Origin: HRBIN30 sp964534275
GTDB taxonomy: Bacteria > Desulfobacterota > Binatia > HRBIN30
Assembly: GCA_964534275.1 (NCBI GenBank)
Contig: CAZHQG010000012.1
Coordinates: 47,650-111,649, forward strand
Length of the DNA stretch: 64,000 nucleotides
Reading direction: 5' to 3'
Position 1 is the stretch's first letter. The number at the start of each line of letters is the position of its first letter. Positions 18,302-26,981 of the stretch are shown here, in pieces. A model generated the notes under the pieces. It worked only from the letters and a program-made list of their open reading frames with translations, searched no databases and was not told the DNA's origin. A program made the translations under genes and the position numbers.

Positions 18302-18748
18302 TCACGCGTCTTTGTGCTGTCTCAGAACAGCCAACGAGCCCAGGGATCCGAGCACCCCGATCATCACAATCACGAGTGGCAACCCTCCCACCGGAGTCGC
18401 CACCACGGCCGTCCGTTGGCACAACGTGAGCTGGAGCGTTGACTCCTTCTGAATGTTGTATTCCGACAGCGTGCGATCGTCCTCGAGCAGTGAGCCAGCG
18501 AACGTCAGGCACTGCTGGTTAGGCGGAATTCCCGTCGCGTCTTGGATGAGCTGCTTCACAGTTGCGATCGTGTCGCCCGGCTCCACTTCGAGGGTAAGGG
18601 TTTGGTTGGCAAAGGTCCGCACAAAAATCTGGATGGCAAGGGCAGGAATGGGCACGACCAGCAAGGCCAAGCTGACGACGGAACGAACCACCCTAGCGGC
18701 CCCTGCGAGAGAAAGTCTTCGCCTGCAAGCTCCCGTTCGCACGGCCAT
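18302..18748 (-). CDS. exported, membrane-anchored ubiquitin-domain protein
   Basis: 148 residues in three parts. Residues 1-38 are a signal peptide with a basic start and a cleavage site after PIPALA. Residues 39-114 align to eukaryotic ubiquitin without a gap; I count 49 of 76 identities, including IQIFV, LEVEP, DTI, GIPP, FAG, RTLS and YNIQKESTL. Residues about 117-141 are a membrane helix followed by RQHKDA, like a sortable C-terminal anchor. Signal cleavage would start the mature chain at ubiquitin position 1 (Ile for Met). K27 and K63 remain; K6, K11, K29, K33 and K48 are replaced. The L8/I44/V70 patch is F/T/T, and terminal GG is TA, so it cannot be conjugated in the usual way. No E1, E2 or protease partner is nearby. 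Confidence 0.85.
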   Translation of the reverse strand: MAVRTGACRRRLSLAGAARVVRSVVSLALLVVPIPALAIQIFVRTFANQTLTLEVEPGDTIATVKQLIQDATGIPPNQQCLTFAGSLLEDDRTLSEYNIQKESTLQLTLCQRTAVVATPVGGLPLVIVMIGVLGSLGSLAVLRQHKDA

Positions 18749-18930
18749 GATGCTGCCTCATCTGCAACAACCTCGCTGCGAATGCAACGGCAACTCGCGG
18801 CGATTAGCCGGCGCTCATTGTGCGGCGCCGTTTCCAATCGTCATGACAACCACTACTTGGTTAAGGGCTGTGGAGTTTGGCAATCGCTCACGCCTCATTC
18901 ACGGCGTGCGATTGCTTCGATCTTTTTTGC

Positions 18931-19872
18931 TCAACTTCGATGAGGCGCGTTTGGCCCGACCGCTGCCTTCCAATACTCGTCGACGTCGGCTTGAAGCCGT
19001 TGAATCAGCTCTTCTTGGCGCGTTGGTTCGAACAAATGTCGGTAGCGTGCCTGGGTCCGCAAGTACTCTTCCACTGGTTTGAAGCGATGGGGAACGACCG
19101 TGTAGGTCACAGGACCACACCCGATTGCTTCCTTGAGAGGCCAAACTCCGGTGTCCACGGCGAGTTTGGCAACTTCCACCGAGTCCTTTGCGTCCGTACC
19201 CCATCCCGGCGGGCATGGCGACAATGCCAGGAACAATTTGGGTCCCCGCAAGCGCTGAGCACGTGCCACCTTGTCCAGCAAATCCAATGGGTACGCGGGC
19301 GACACAGTGGCCACATAGGCCGGCCGTTGCACCCGCCACAGTTCGAACAAATCTTGCTTCCGCCCGGGCACGCCGCGCGGCGTGGTGGTCGTTCGCGACA
19401 AATGCGGGGAAGCGGGGGACATCTGGAAGCCCGTGTTCCCAAAGGCTTCGTTGTCATAGCAAAAGTAGTAGAAGTCCAGCCCCCGGTGGATCGCTGCGAG
19501 GGTTGCCTGCAATCCAATGCCATGCGCTGCACCGTCGCCGGTAACGACGACCACTTGCAAATCTTCGCTGCGCGCCAGTTTGCCCTTTGCGATCAGCACG
19601 TCTAGCGCGTCTCGGATTCCCTGTGCACCTGCCGGGGCGGAGCCCATTGCCGTGTACAACCACGACGAGCGGAACGGAGAAAATGGGAAGACGGCTAACA
19701 ATGTGAGGCATCCGGCTGCGTTCACAAAGACCACGCGCGGGCCGAGCGCCTTGTGAAACAATCGCAAAGCGAGCAGCCCGCCGCAGCCGCCGCATAGGCC
19801 CGTGCCGCCGGCCAAGTACTCCTCTTGTGGCACGTCCTTGATGCTCTTGAAGATTTCCCGCCGCGTACTCAT
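18931..19872 (-). CDS. 2-oxoacid:ferredoxin oxidoreductase, beta subunit (PorB-like)
   Basis: 313 residues. It binds thiamine diphosphate and an iron-sulfur cluster: the TPP motif is VTGDGAAHGIGLQATL...NEAFGNTG, and cluster cysteines appear in GLCGGCGG, NAAGC and LSPCPPGWG. It works with the alpha and gamma-delta subunits encoded just upstream to convert pyruvate or a related 2-oxoacid plus CoA to acyl-CoA, CO2 and reduced ferredoxin. Its start overlaps the alpha stop by four bases (ATGA). Pyruvate versus branched-chain 2-oxoacid specificity cannot be told by eye. Confidence 0.88.
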   Translation of the reverse strand: MSTRREIFKSIKDVPQEEYLAGGTGLCGGCGGLLALRLFHKALGPRVVFVNAAGCLTLLAVFPFSPFRSSWLYTAMGSAPAGAQGIRDALDVLIAKGKLARSEDLQVVVVTGDGAAHGIGLQATLAAIHRGLDFYYFCYDNEAFGNTGFQMSPASPHLSRTTTTPRGVPGRKQDLFELWRVQRPAYVATVSPAYPLDLLDKVARAQRLRGPKLFLALSPCPPGWGTDAKDSVEVAKLAVDTGVWPLKEAIGCGPVTYTVVPHRFKPVEEYLRTQARYRHLFEPTRQEELIQRLQADVDEYWKAAVGPNAPHRS

Positions 19873-21101
19873 TTCGGCTCCTCCACGGGGTGCCCGGCCA
19901 CGCGCAGCATCGCGAGCATTTGCTGGTATTCAGATTCGCTGTACAACAGGAACGGCTCCGCTGATCCTCCTGTGTGCTCCGTTTCTCGCAACGCGGCTAA
20001 GATTTCGTCGAACTCTTCGTCGCGGAATCGCCGGCCCCCAAGGCCGCCGACAAACGACCGCAGCGGCGGACTTGCAGTACCCTGCAACGCACTCGCCACT
20101 TCGGCAAAGAGGATTCCCCCTTTGCCGACAGACAAGTTCTGGTCGATGACCCCCACTGCACGCCTCCCAGCAAGCGCACGGGCAATCTCCGCATGAGGAA
20201 AGGGACGAATCATGCGCAATCGTAGAAGTCCCACTTTCTCTCCCCGATCCCGCATTCGCTTGACCGCCGCCTTCCCGATGGTGGCGAACGAGTTGGTCAT
20301 GACGATCACCCATTCAGCGTCGTCGAGGCAGTAGCCCTCAAGGGGACCGTAAAAGCGACCAAAACAGTCGCGAAACTCGGCAGCGACCTGATCGTACACG
20401 CGCAATGCCTCTTCTGCGGCGCGCTGCATTTGATAGCGGAAAAACGCGTACGCGCTGCCACCGAGCACCGCGACCCCTTGAGCCATGGCGTGCGAAGCCG
20501 AGAAGTGCGCGTGTGCTGGCTCGTACTGAGGAAGGAAATCGCGCACTGCTTCCGGTGCAGGAACCACGACGGGCTCGCGAGTGAACGACAGGTAGAAGCC
20601 ATCCAGATTCACCAGTACCGGCAGAAGCACATCCCGATGTTCGGCAAGGCGGTAGGCAAGGAGGACCGAGTCGAGGACTTCCTGGCAAGTCTCGCAATGA
20701 AATTGGAGGAACCCGGAATCCCGAGCGGCAAGGACGTCGTTGTGATCGGGCTCGAGAGTGATGGGCGCAGCAAGGGCGCGCGAAACGTTCACTACCACGA
20801 GGGGAACGCGCCAGCCAGCCACCGCGTAGAGCATCTCGAACGCGTACAACAAGCCTTGGCTCGATGTCGCTGTGAATACGCGTGCCCCAGTTGCGGCTGC
20901 AGCGCCAGCCGCAGTGAGCATGGAGTGTTCCGAATCCATGGTTACGAACCGCGCAGCTAGGTGCCCGTCGGCTGTCCACCGCGCCAGCGTTTCCATGATC
21001 TCGGTCTGTGGCGTGATGGGGTAGGCCGGGATGTAGTCCACATCCGCAAGGCGCGCGCCCCAAGCGGCAGCCGCATTTCCAGTGAGAAGTTCCCGAGTCA
21101 T
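19869..21101 (-). CDS. 2-oxoacid:ferredoxin oxidoreductase, alpha subunit (PorA-like)
   Basis: 410 residues starting at ATG 21101, where GAGGGAG lies just upstream and the ATG overlaps the preceding stop (ATGA). The N-terminal pyrimidine-binding domain shows YIPAYPITPQTEIMETL and FVTMDSEHSMLTAAGAAAATGARVF, the residues that contact TPP and substrate. The transketolase C-terminal domain follows (MIRPFPHAEIARAL). Middle gene of a three-gene operon. Confidence 0.9.
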   Translation of the reverse strand: MTRELLTGNAAAAWGARLADVDYIPAYPITPQTEIMETLARWTADGHLAARFVTMDSEHSMLTAAGAAAATGARVFTATSSQGLLYAFEMLYAVAGWRVPLVVVNVSRALAAPITLEPDHNDVLAARDSGFLQFHCETCQEVLDSVLLAYRLAEHRDVLLPVLVNLDGFYLSFTREPVVVPAPEAVRDFLPQYEPAHAHFSASHAMAQGVAVLGGSAYAFFRYQMQRAAEEALRVYDQVAAEFRDCFGRFYGPLEGYCLDDAEWVIVMTNSFATIGKAAVKRMRDRGEKVGLLRLRMIRPFPHAEIARALAGRRAVGVIDQNLSVGKGGILFAEVASALQGTASPPLRSFVGGLGGRRFRDEEFDEILAALRETEHTGGSAEPFLLYSESEYQQMLAMLRVAGHPVEEPK

Positions 21102-22006
21102 ACAGCTCCCTCGCGGACCGAAGCAATGGCGTGCGGCGGGCACTCCTCGACACACACGAGGCAGCCCTTGCAGTGGTCGTAGTCGATCCACGGATCGTGT
21201 TCTGCATCGAGGTGTACCGCTCCCTCGGGACAAAGCGCGAAACAAAGAAAGCAGCGGCTACACCGGCTCAAATCGATTACTGGCCGATACACGCGCCAGC
21301 CCGCGGTGGTACGCAGAGCGGAGTTGGCTTCCGCAACGATCGTTGGTGCAGCAGCCCATGCGGGTAGTCGCGGTACGACGAACGGAGCATGCGGCTCCGT
21401 AACCGCTCCCGGGGTGCGGAAGCCGATCCCCAATGAGGGCGTCGAACGAAAGGCCTTTTCGGTGGCCTCGAGATTCCGTGCAATTTCGGCCTCATCGAGC
21501 CCCGCATCGGCGAGCTCCCGCCGAACTGCTTCGACTAAAACCGGCCATGTGCACAAGCCGGTTGCTTTGATCGTGAAGCCGGCTGTCGGAGCACTGAGCC
21601 GATGTTGCCCAAGAGTCTCAAGAGCGAGCGAGGAGATGTCGCACGTGAGAAAAGCTCCCGGGACGTCGCGCCCTCGCTGCAAAGTATCCGCATCCCGAGA
21701 GCTGTTGACCAAGACGAGCGTAGTCGCGGTCACACCCTCGAGCACAGCGGCTTCTGGAACACCGAGCAACGAGTCGTCCATCACCACCACGACGTCTGGA
21801 CTCGTCACGTACCCACGTTCTTGGATCGGGCCCTGGCTCGCACGCACAAATGCCACTACCGGCGCTCCCCGCCGTTCCGCCCCGTACAGCGGAGAATCCT
21901 GGACGTTGAAGCCAGCAAGAAACAGTGCCCGGCCTACAATCCGGCTTGCGAGCCGAACTCCCTCGCCTCCTCTACCATGAAATCTCAAACGCGCGAGCGT
22001 GTGCAT
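21098..22006 (-). CDS. 2-oxoacid:ferredoxin oxidoreductase, fused gamma-delta subunit
   Basis: 302 residues from ATG 22006; the frame is open another 24 codons upstream. Residues 1-190 are the gamma domain (RFHGRGGEGVRLASRI, YGAERRGAPVVAFVR). The last 80 residues are a delta-type ferredoxin with two complete [4Fe-4S] motifs, CSRCFLCFALCP and CKGCLVCVEECP. Gamma and delta are separate in many archaeal enzymes and fused here. First gene of the operon; the start lacks an obvious Shine-Dalgarno. Confidence 0.88.
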   Translation of the reverse strand: MHTLARLRFHGRGGEGVRLASRIVGRALFLAGFNVQDSPLYGAERRGAPVVAFVRASQGPIQERGYVTSPDVVVVMDDSLLGVPEAAVLEGVTATTLVLVNSSRDADTLQRGRDVPGAFLTCDISSLALETLGQHRLSAPTAGFTIKATGLCTWPVLVEAVRRELADAGLDEAEIARNLEATEKAFRSTPSLGIGFRTPGAVTEPHAPFVVPRLPAWAAAPTIVAEANSALRTTAGWRVYRPVIDLSRCSRCFLCFALCPEGAVHLDAEHDPWIDYDHCKGCLVCVEECPPHAIASVREGAV

Positions 22007-22288
22007 GGCCGGGGCGCTCACGTTGCGAGGCGCATGCCACTGCACGGCCAAGCACACCGACGGCTTCGTTGCTCGCAACCCGCCAGTTTTGTCTGGAAGG
22101 CGTTCCTATGCCTAAGAATCGCGCCAAAATGCCGCGACCTCCCGGAGAAGTGATGCCCGCGATCGCGACGCGAGGGCTCGTTGCCTCCGAAGTTCTAGCC
22201 ATCCTCTACTTGTCTACGGATTTCTTGACTCCCCAGAATACCGCGGTTACAAGCCGCGGGACTTTATCTTCTGTGGTGAGGAGCGTGC

Positions 22289-23167
22289 ATGCGGAAGCGG
22301 TTTTCGCGGTATCCTGTTTGGTTCGGAGTTTGTCTGGCCATCTCTCTAGCGGCGTGCGCTTCGCGCAAGCAGCCGCAGCCACCACCAGAACCGGCGTCGG
22401 CACCGGTTGCTGATACACCGGTGCCCACCGTGCCGCCAACGACGCCGAGCCCGACTCCACCACCGACCCCCCTCCCAACTCGGCCTGTGGGCCGCGAGGA
22501 CATCAAGCCGAAGAAGGGGCAAGCGATCGGGCCCGTGATCACGCATTTCGGAGCGGCTCGTGCAGACGGGTTGCCGGTGCCGCCAGTCAGCGTGGAGAAA
22601 GGAATTCCTACGTATCAAACCAACACGGGCGCCGGATTCATGTTGGTGGTCGAAGCCAAGCCTGGCCTTGGCGGCCATGAAGTAGGCCGGCGGATTTTTG
22701 CTCACGTCCCCAACGATCCCACTGTGCGGCCGGACTTGGAAATCATCAGCAACCGCCCCCTGGGCGACGGCAGCCCCAAGGTTTGCGACAGCCGTCGACC
22801 GGACATTGGCGGGATTCCAGCAGCCCCGAGCTTTGCCGAAACCCAAGCGATCACCGATGCAATCAATGATTTCGCTTGCCGGTTCGAGACCCACAACGAC
22901 AACGAGTCAGCATGCACGGTCAACGCCAGTGGAGACTTCGCCTTCGTCAATCCAGAAACCACGCAGCAGTTCTGCATGGCGGTGGCGCGCGCGTGGGGCT
23001 TTCCGGTGGGCGACACGATCCTGACCGTCCGAGTGCGCGACGTGAAAGGGAATCCAGGTCCACCAAAGCAAATTCGAATTCGCCGCCCCGCGGAAACTCC
23101 CAAGCCTCGGGCGTTGCCTAGCCCGACTCCGGCGGGCCCGAAGCCAATTCCCACCCGGCCAGAGTAA
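22289..23167 (+). CDS. lipoprotein with proline-rich spacer, function unknown
   Basis: 292 residues, GAGGAG five bases before ATG 22289. The N-terminus is a lipoprotein signal with lipobox SLAAC (Cys22 lipidated). A Pro/Thr spacer covers about residues 26-66. The body (about 70-265) has no recognised fold; it contains a few cysteines and a GDGSPKVCD segment. The C-terminus is again Pro-rich. It is the first of three small envelope genes in a row. Probably anchored in the outer or inner membrane facing the periplasm. Confidence 0.75.
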   Translation: MRKRFSRYPVWFGVCLAISLAACASRKQPQPPPEPASAPVADTPVPTVPPTTPSPTPPPTPLPTRPVGREDIKPKKGQAIGPVITHFGAARADGLPVPPVSVEKGIPTYQTNTGAGFMLVVEAKPGLGGHEVGRRIFAHVPNDPTVRPDLEIISNRPLGDGSPKVCDSRRPDIGGIPAAPSFAETQAITDAINDFACRFETHNDNESACTVNASGDFAFVNPETTQQFCMAVARAWGFPVGDTILTVRVRDVKGNPGPPKQIRIRRPAETPKPRALPSPTPAGPKPIPTRPE

Positions 23168-23232
23168 GCGATTGGATGCGTGACAAAGGGAACGCCCTTC
23201 TGGCAATACTGGCGACTACACAGGGAGGTCCC

Positions 23233-23673
23233 ATGAAGCTGGTCGTTTCGGTTGCGGTTGCAATGATCCTCTTGCTTGGGGGATGTAGCGGTGGCTGCCA
23301 AAAAGAACCTACGCCTGCTGGGCCCGGAGCCGCGCAGCAGCAACCACAGCAACAGCAAGCGATGCCGCAGGAAGGTGGCCCCGAAGTCGAAGACGACTGC
23401 GTGGTGTTGATCGACGCCGACCCGGACTTTGGCCCCCCGCCACTTTCGGTTTCGTTCACTTCGGAAGTGGAGTGCAGCCAGCCTAACGTGCAGTACAAGT
23501 GGGACTTCGGCGATGGAACAACTTCCACGGAGGCAAATCCTGTGCATACGTACACGAAGCCGGGCGAATACACCGCTACGCTGACGGTCACTGCCGGTCA
23601 GGTCACAGCCACCGACGAAATCGACATCACGGTAGAGGAAGAGGAGCCAGCGGAACCAAGTTCCGGCCAGTGA
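23233..23673 (+). CDS. lipoprotein with a PKD domain
   Basis: 146 residues from ATG 23233 with GGGAGG close upstream. The signal ends at lipobox LLLGGC. A Gln/Pro-rich linker is followed by a PKD (polycystic kidney disease-like) beta-sandwich at about residues 58-135, with the hallmark WDFGDGTTSTEANPVHTY and TATLTV strands. PKD domains mediate protein or carbohydrate contacts on the cell surface. The tail is acidic (EEEEPAEPSSGQ). Lies 65 bases after the previous lipoprotein. Confidence 0.82.
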   Translation: MKLVVSVAVAMILLLGGCSGGCQKEPTPAGPGAAQQQPQQQQAMPQEGGPEVEDDCVVLIDADPDFGPPPLSVSFTSEVECSQPNVQYKWDFGDGTTSTEANPVHTYTKPGEYTATLTVTAGQVTATDEIDITVEEEEPAEPSSGQ

Positions 23674-23811
23674 CGTTCTTGTTGCCTGGAGGTCGGATCG
23701 CAATCACACCCGCCGCATCCAACGGCGTTCACGCTCCGCGTTGCCAGCGGAGCCGCCGCGATCGAGAAAACTTGCTTGGCTCGCTGGGCGCGCCTACTTG
23801 AAACCGGTGGT

Positions 23812-24150
23812 ATGCGCGATCCATCACCAGGTCCTCGTGCCTCCCGTCACCTGCCCTCGATCGAGCGCCGGCGCCGCCGACGTTTTCGGGCCGCGGCCGG
23901 CGTCCTCGTTGCAATCGGCTTTGCCCTAGTGGTGGTTTACCGAAGTTTCCACGCCGCAGGCTACCGCTGCGAGGTCTGCATCACCTTCAACGGCCAGCAA
24001 GCGTGCCGCACCGTCGAAGGACCCACCGAGGCGGAGGCTCGCTCCGCGGTAGTGAATAACGCCTGCGCAGTGCTGGCCGCGGGGGTCACAGAAACCCTCG
24101 CGTGCGAAAGAACAGTACCCGATCGACTTCGGTGCGAGCCACTGCCTTGA
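23812..24150 (+). CDS. small single-pass membrane protein, unknown
   Basis: 112 residues if ATG 23812 is used; an in-frame start at 23776 is also possible. A strongly basic stretch (ERRRRRRFR) precedes one membrane helix (AAGVLVAIGFALVVVY). The outer part has four cysteines in a compact region (CEVC, QQAC, NNAC, LAC), suggesting disulfides in the periplasm. No family is recognised. Confidence 0.5.
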   Translation: MRDPSPGPRASRHLPSIERRRRRRFRAAAGVLVAIGFALVVVYRSFHAAGYRCEVCITFNGQQACRTVEGPTEAEARSAVVNNACAVLAAGVTETLACERTVPDRLRCEPLP

Positions 24151-24252
24151 AAGCGGGGCTCCGGCTCGACTTCCGAACATCCGCTCGGCCGGCCGAGGTT
24201 CGGGAGCCCAGACTCCGAATCTTCCGCGAGCAATGGTGCCGGTTGTTGGGCG

Positions 24253-24286
24253 AAAAAAAACCGGGCCCGGAGTTCTCCGGGCCCGG
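24253..24286 (-). terminator. intrinsic terminator of the SCP2 gene
   Basis: On the minus strand a perfect 10-bp stem (arm ccgggcccgg, loop of six bases) is followed directly by eight T residues. It sits 40 bases after the SCP2 stop codon. The best terminator in the window. Confidence 0.88.
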
Positions 24287-24325
24287 CATGCTGTCTTGAG
24301 TCTCAAACTTTTCGTTCGAACGACT

Positions 24326-24661
24326 TCAGGCAGGCCGCTTGAAGAGGCTCTGCATTTTCATGGCCAAGCCCATGTCGCCGGCGATTTTCAGTTTGCCGCT
24401 CATGAACGCCATCTGACCGTTGAGCTTGCCAGTAATCATGTCGACGTAGTCTTGGGCGGCCATGGTCATCGTCATGTTCGGCGACTGATGCGTGCCCTCA
24501 GAAACCGTGCAGGTTCCGTCCTTGATGGTCACGTAGTAGTTGCCACCGCCATCGCCTGTAAGGTTGAACTGGATGACGGCGTTCATCCCCTTGGCGGCGT
24601 CGGCGTTCAAATTCGCCGGCATGGCATTGAAAATTTCCTTCACCTGATCTGCAACTGACAT
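24326..24661 (-). CDS. SCP2 sterol-binding-domain protein
   Basis: 111 residues, a complete stand-alone SCP2 domain, with GGAGGAGG shortly before ATG 24661. The fold is recognisable from MNAVIQFNLTGDGGGNYYVTIKDG, then MTMAAQDYVDMITGKLNGQMAFMSGKLKIAGD. SCP2 domains bind lipids or acyl-CoAs in a hydrophobic tunnel. Monocistronic with its own terminator and strong ribosome-binding site, so probably well expressed. A link with the window's acyl-CoA dehydrogenase or CoA-transferase is possible but unproven. Confidence 0.88.
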   Translation of the reverse strand: MSVADQVKEIFNAMPANLNADAAKGMNAVIQFNLTGDGGGNYYVTIKDGTCTVSEGTHQSPNMTMTMAAQDYVDMITGKLNGQMAFMSGKLKIAGDMGLAMKMQSLFKRPA

Positions 24662-25158
24662 GGTTTACCTCCTCCTTTCCGAGACCTGGGCACTTTGACT
24701 CGCCCGCGTTCGCTCCTTGCAAAAACCTTCTGGATTGCGACGTCGACTTCCGAAACAGCGCTGCTTCTACGCGAGAGAATTTCTTTTGTCAACACGGGGG
24801 CAGTCATAGGATGCCGACAACAGACAGCCTTTTCAGCGGATGGCAAGTCACTTCCGACCGGATGGTTGCACGCTAAGCATTTGCCGTTCCTCTTTGGCAC
24901 CGCGCGCCCTGAATCCCGGCCAATCCGGTTGCCGTTCTCGCAAACAGGCGTGTTTTGCCACTTACGATGTCCCGAGGGCACACTGTGCCGGGCAGGCGCG
25001 CAGGCCACGCATTCGCCTCTGGGAGGGCTGCCCGACCAAAAGCCCGACGCGATGCAGCCATGGCTCTGCGAACGATACTTCCCGATCGGCGAGTTCCTCG
25101 ACCTCGGAATGCGGATTTCAAACCTACCCGGGTTGCTCTTTCTGCCACTTTCGCACGT
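24662..25158. other. intergenic stretch without a recognisable gene
   Basis: About 497 bases between two minus-strand genes. All frames there give Arg/Pro/Ser-rich translations with no homology-like pattern or ribosome-binding site. The part next to 24662 should hold the SCP2 promoter. No repeats or hairpins stand out. Confidence 0.4.
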
Positions 25159-26196
25159 TCACGCTGTGGAGGTCGGCAGCTTCCAGGGCTCCGTCGACTG
25201 AAGCAATAACGACGGCAGATTCAGCGTGCCGCCAATGTTGGAATACGGGTAGTGGCGGGAGTTCACGTGCGCATGCAGGGGCACACCGGGGCCGTCGTGA
25301 ATTTCATAGTCCAGAGGAACCGGGCCAAGGATCTGCAGAACTTCGTGGAGCATCCGCGCAAACGTGCGCCACGTGTCGGTCGGTATGGCAGTCAACGGCC
25401 GCCACTCCTCCAGACAAACGATTTCGTAGCTCCGAGGAAACGTTCCGAACGGGCAAAAATAGGCGATGCACGGGGCGCGTTCCGCAATGACAAAGCCAAA
25501 GGTGCGAGCGAAGTCGAGAATCTCGTGCCACACTTCCGGTTCGCGAGCGGTCACGCGGCACTCTCTCTCGATGGACGGGAAATTCCGGTCGCTCCCAATG
25601 ACCTGGTGGTGCACATGGGGCTGGGACGCACCCGATTCGTGCCCTTGATTTTTCCGAATCAATACTTTTCGCACGCTCGGGTTTTCGTAGGCGCGGCGAG
25701 CCACGAACCGGTCCACTTCGAGCAAGGCTTCGAACTGCTCCACAGGCAGCATGGCCGAGTACAGCAAGTCGTCGTGCCCCCGCGCGCCGTCGGCAAAATG
25801 CCGGGGATCTTCCACCACGACATACGACTCGTTTTGCCCGCCCGTGCAGCATTCCGGGATCCGCGGCACCAAGTTTCGCACCGCACGGATGAGCCATGGC
25901 GAGTCGCTCGCGCGGCCGAAGACCTCCTCGGACGTCACGCGGCAAATCTCGTCAGGCGAGCGATGTTCGTTTCCCGGGCAAAACGGGCACTCGCGGAGCG
26001 AAGCTTCGAGTTCCGCACGCAAGGCTGCTTCGTAGCGCTCCCGATCGACATGGGCTTCGGCCAGCAATCGCTGCTGGGTTCGGTGCAAAAACCCGCTGCG
26101 CTTGCGGTGAACGTGGGTAAAGTAGGTGATGTCGCCGGTAAATGGATTGCGCACCCATACGAGGGCACCTTGGTCGCAGCGGAACTCGATCGCCAT
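25159..26196 (-). CDS. galactose-1-phosphate uridylyltransferase-like nucleotidyltransferase
   Basis: 345 residues of the GalT/HIT superfamily. A zinc-type CPFCPGNEHRSPDE motif lies near residue 72, and the catalytic H-x-H-x-Q triad is in QPHVHHQVIGS with the upstream KNQGHESGAS. The family transfers UMP or a similar nucleotide to a sugar phosphate; the bacterial group with this pattern also includes ADP-glucose/phosphorylase-like GalT relatives, so galactose is not certain. There are no other Leloir pathway genes nearby. Confidence 0.78.
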   Translation of the reverse strand: MAIEFRCDQGALVWVRNPFTGDITYFTHVHRKRSGFLHRTQQRLLAEAHVDRERYEAALRAELEASLRECPFCPGNEHRSPDEICRVTSEEVFGRASDSPWLIRAVRNLVPRIPECCTGGQNESYVVVEDPRHFADGARGHDDLLYSAMLPVEQFEALLEVDRFVARRAYENPSVRKVLIRKNQGHESGASQPHVHHQVIGSDRNFPSIERECRVTAREPEVWHEILDFARTFGFVIAERAPCIAYFCPFGTFPRSYEIVCLEEWRPLTAIPTDTWRTFARMLHEVLQILGPVPLDYEIHDGPGVPLHAHVNSRHYPYSNIGGTLNLPSLLLQSTEPWKLPTSTA

Positions 26197-26280
26197 AGAC
26201 GAAACGCTCTGTCTCCGGCGTTGGAGTTACCACGCGTCCACCCACGTGCAAAGGCGTGGCTGAGCCACGTAGGATCGGAG

Positions 26281-26811
26281 CTACTCCCAGCGCACGGACA
26301 GCTCGACTGGTGCGTCGCCGAACAAACACGGGTCGGTCAGCTCGGCTTCGAAGCTCGCTTTTTCGCGGGGTGCCAATCGGTCCGTGCTCGGCGTAATTTC
26401 GCGCTCGAGGCAAGGGTTTCCTTGCACGGCGTCGTTCGCTTTCACCACCACTGCGATGCGTTCCGCAGGGCTACCGCCGGTATTTCGTAGTTCGCCAGCC
26501 ACACGCACCGAGTTCGGTCCCAAACGCGTCACTTCGCGCTTTTCGATGGTCACCGCTGCCGGCTCCCTCCGTTCCTCGGGCGTGCCCGCCGGGGCCGGGG
26601 TCTCAGCGACCTCAGGCGCTGCCGGGCGCGGAGGAACGAGTACGCGTTCTTCTGCTTTGCCGCGTGGCGGAGGCTGGTCGGACAAGTGCACCGTTCCCCG
26701 CTCGTCGGTCCACTTGTAATACGTCTGCGCGCTGGCCGCGGCACCAAAAAAAGCAGCCGTCACCACTGAGGCAACAACTTGGAGTCGCCAGTCACGCGCA
26801 ACCACAAGCAT
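26281..26811 (-). CDS. exported DUF4124-type protein
   Basis: 176 residues from ATG 26811. Signal peptide residues 1-23 end in GAAASA. The DUF4124 hallmark follows immediately: QTYYKWTDERGTVHLSDQPPP. A Pro/Ala linker leads to a beta-rich C-terminal domain (about 95-176) resembling FxLYD/CARDB-like domains (GPNSVRVAGELRNTGGSPAE). Periplasmic; role unknown. Confidence 0.7.
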   Translation of the reverse strand: MLVVARDWRLQVVASVVTAAFFGAAASAQTYYKWTDERGTVHLSDQPPPRGKAEERVLVPPRPAAPEVAETPAPAGTPEERREPAAVTIEKREVTRLGPNSVRVAGELRNTGGSPAERIAVVVKANDAVQGNPCLEREITPSTDRLAPREKASFEAELTDPCLFGDAPVELSVRWE

Positions 26812-26981
26812 GGGAGATTCTTCTAAAGGGGATTTTCTGGCGAAGTCAACCGAAAGATCCATTACGTACGCACGGCAAGACAATCGGGGTTCCGAAGAGC
26901 TGTGGAGTACAGCGGCTACAGCGTCGCGAGCGTAAGCCGCGTAGATTGAAATGGCCGACCGGCCAGGGTACGGTGTCGCTC

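Noticed and set aside
18931..22006. Ubiquitin-like gene as part of the oxidoreductase operon
   Set aside because: A 182-base gap separates them and no functional link is known, so they were treated as separate.
23776..24150. Longer start for the small membrane protein
   Set aside because: The extra twelve residues look non-protein-like; ATG 23812 was preferred, with low certainty.
24662..25158. Open frames between the SCP2 and GalT-like genes
   Set aside because: Composition is non-protein-like and no start signal is seen.
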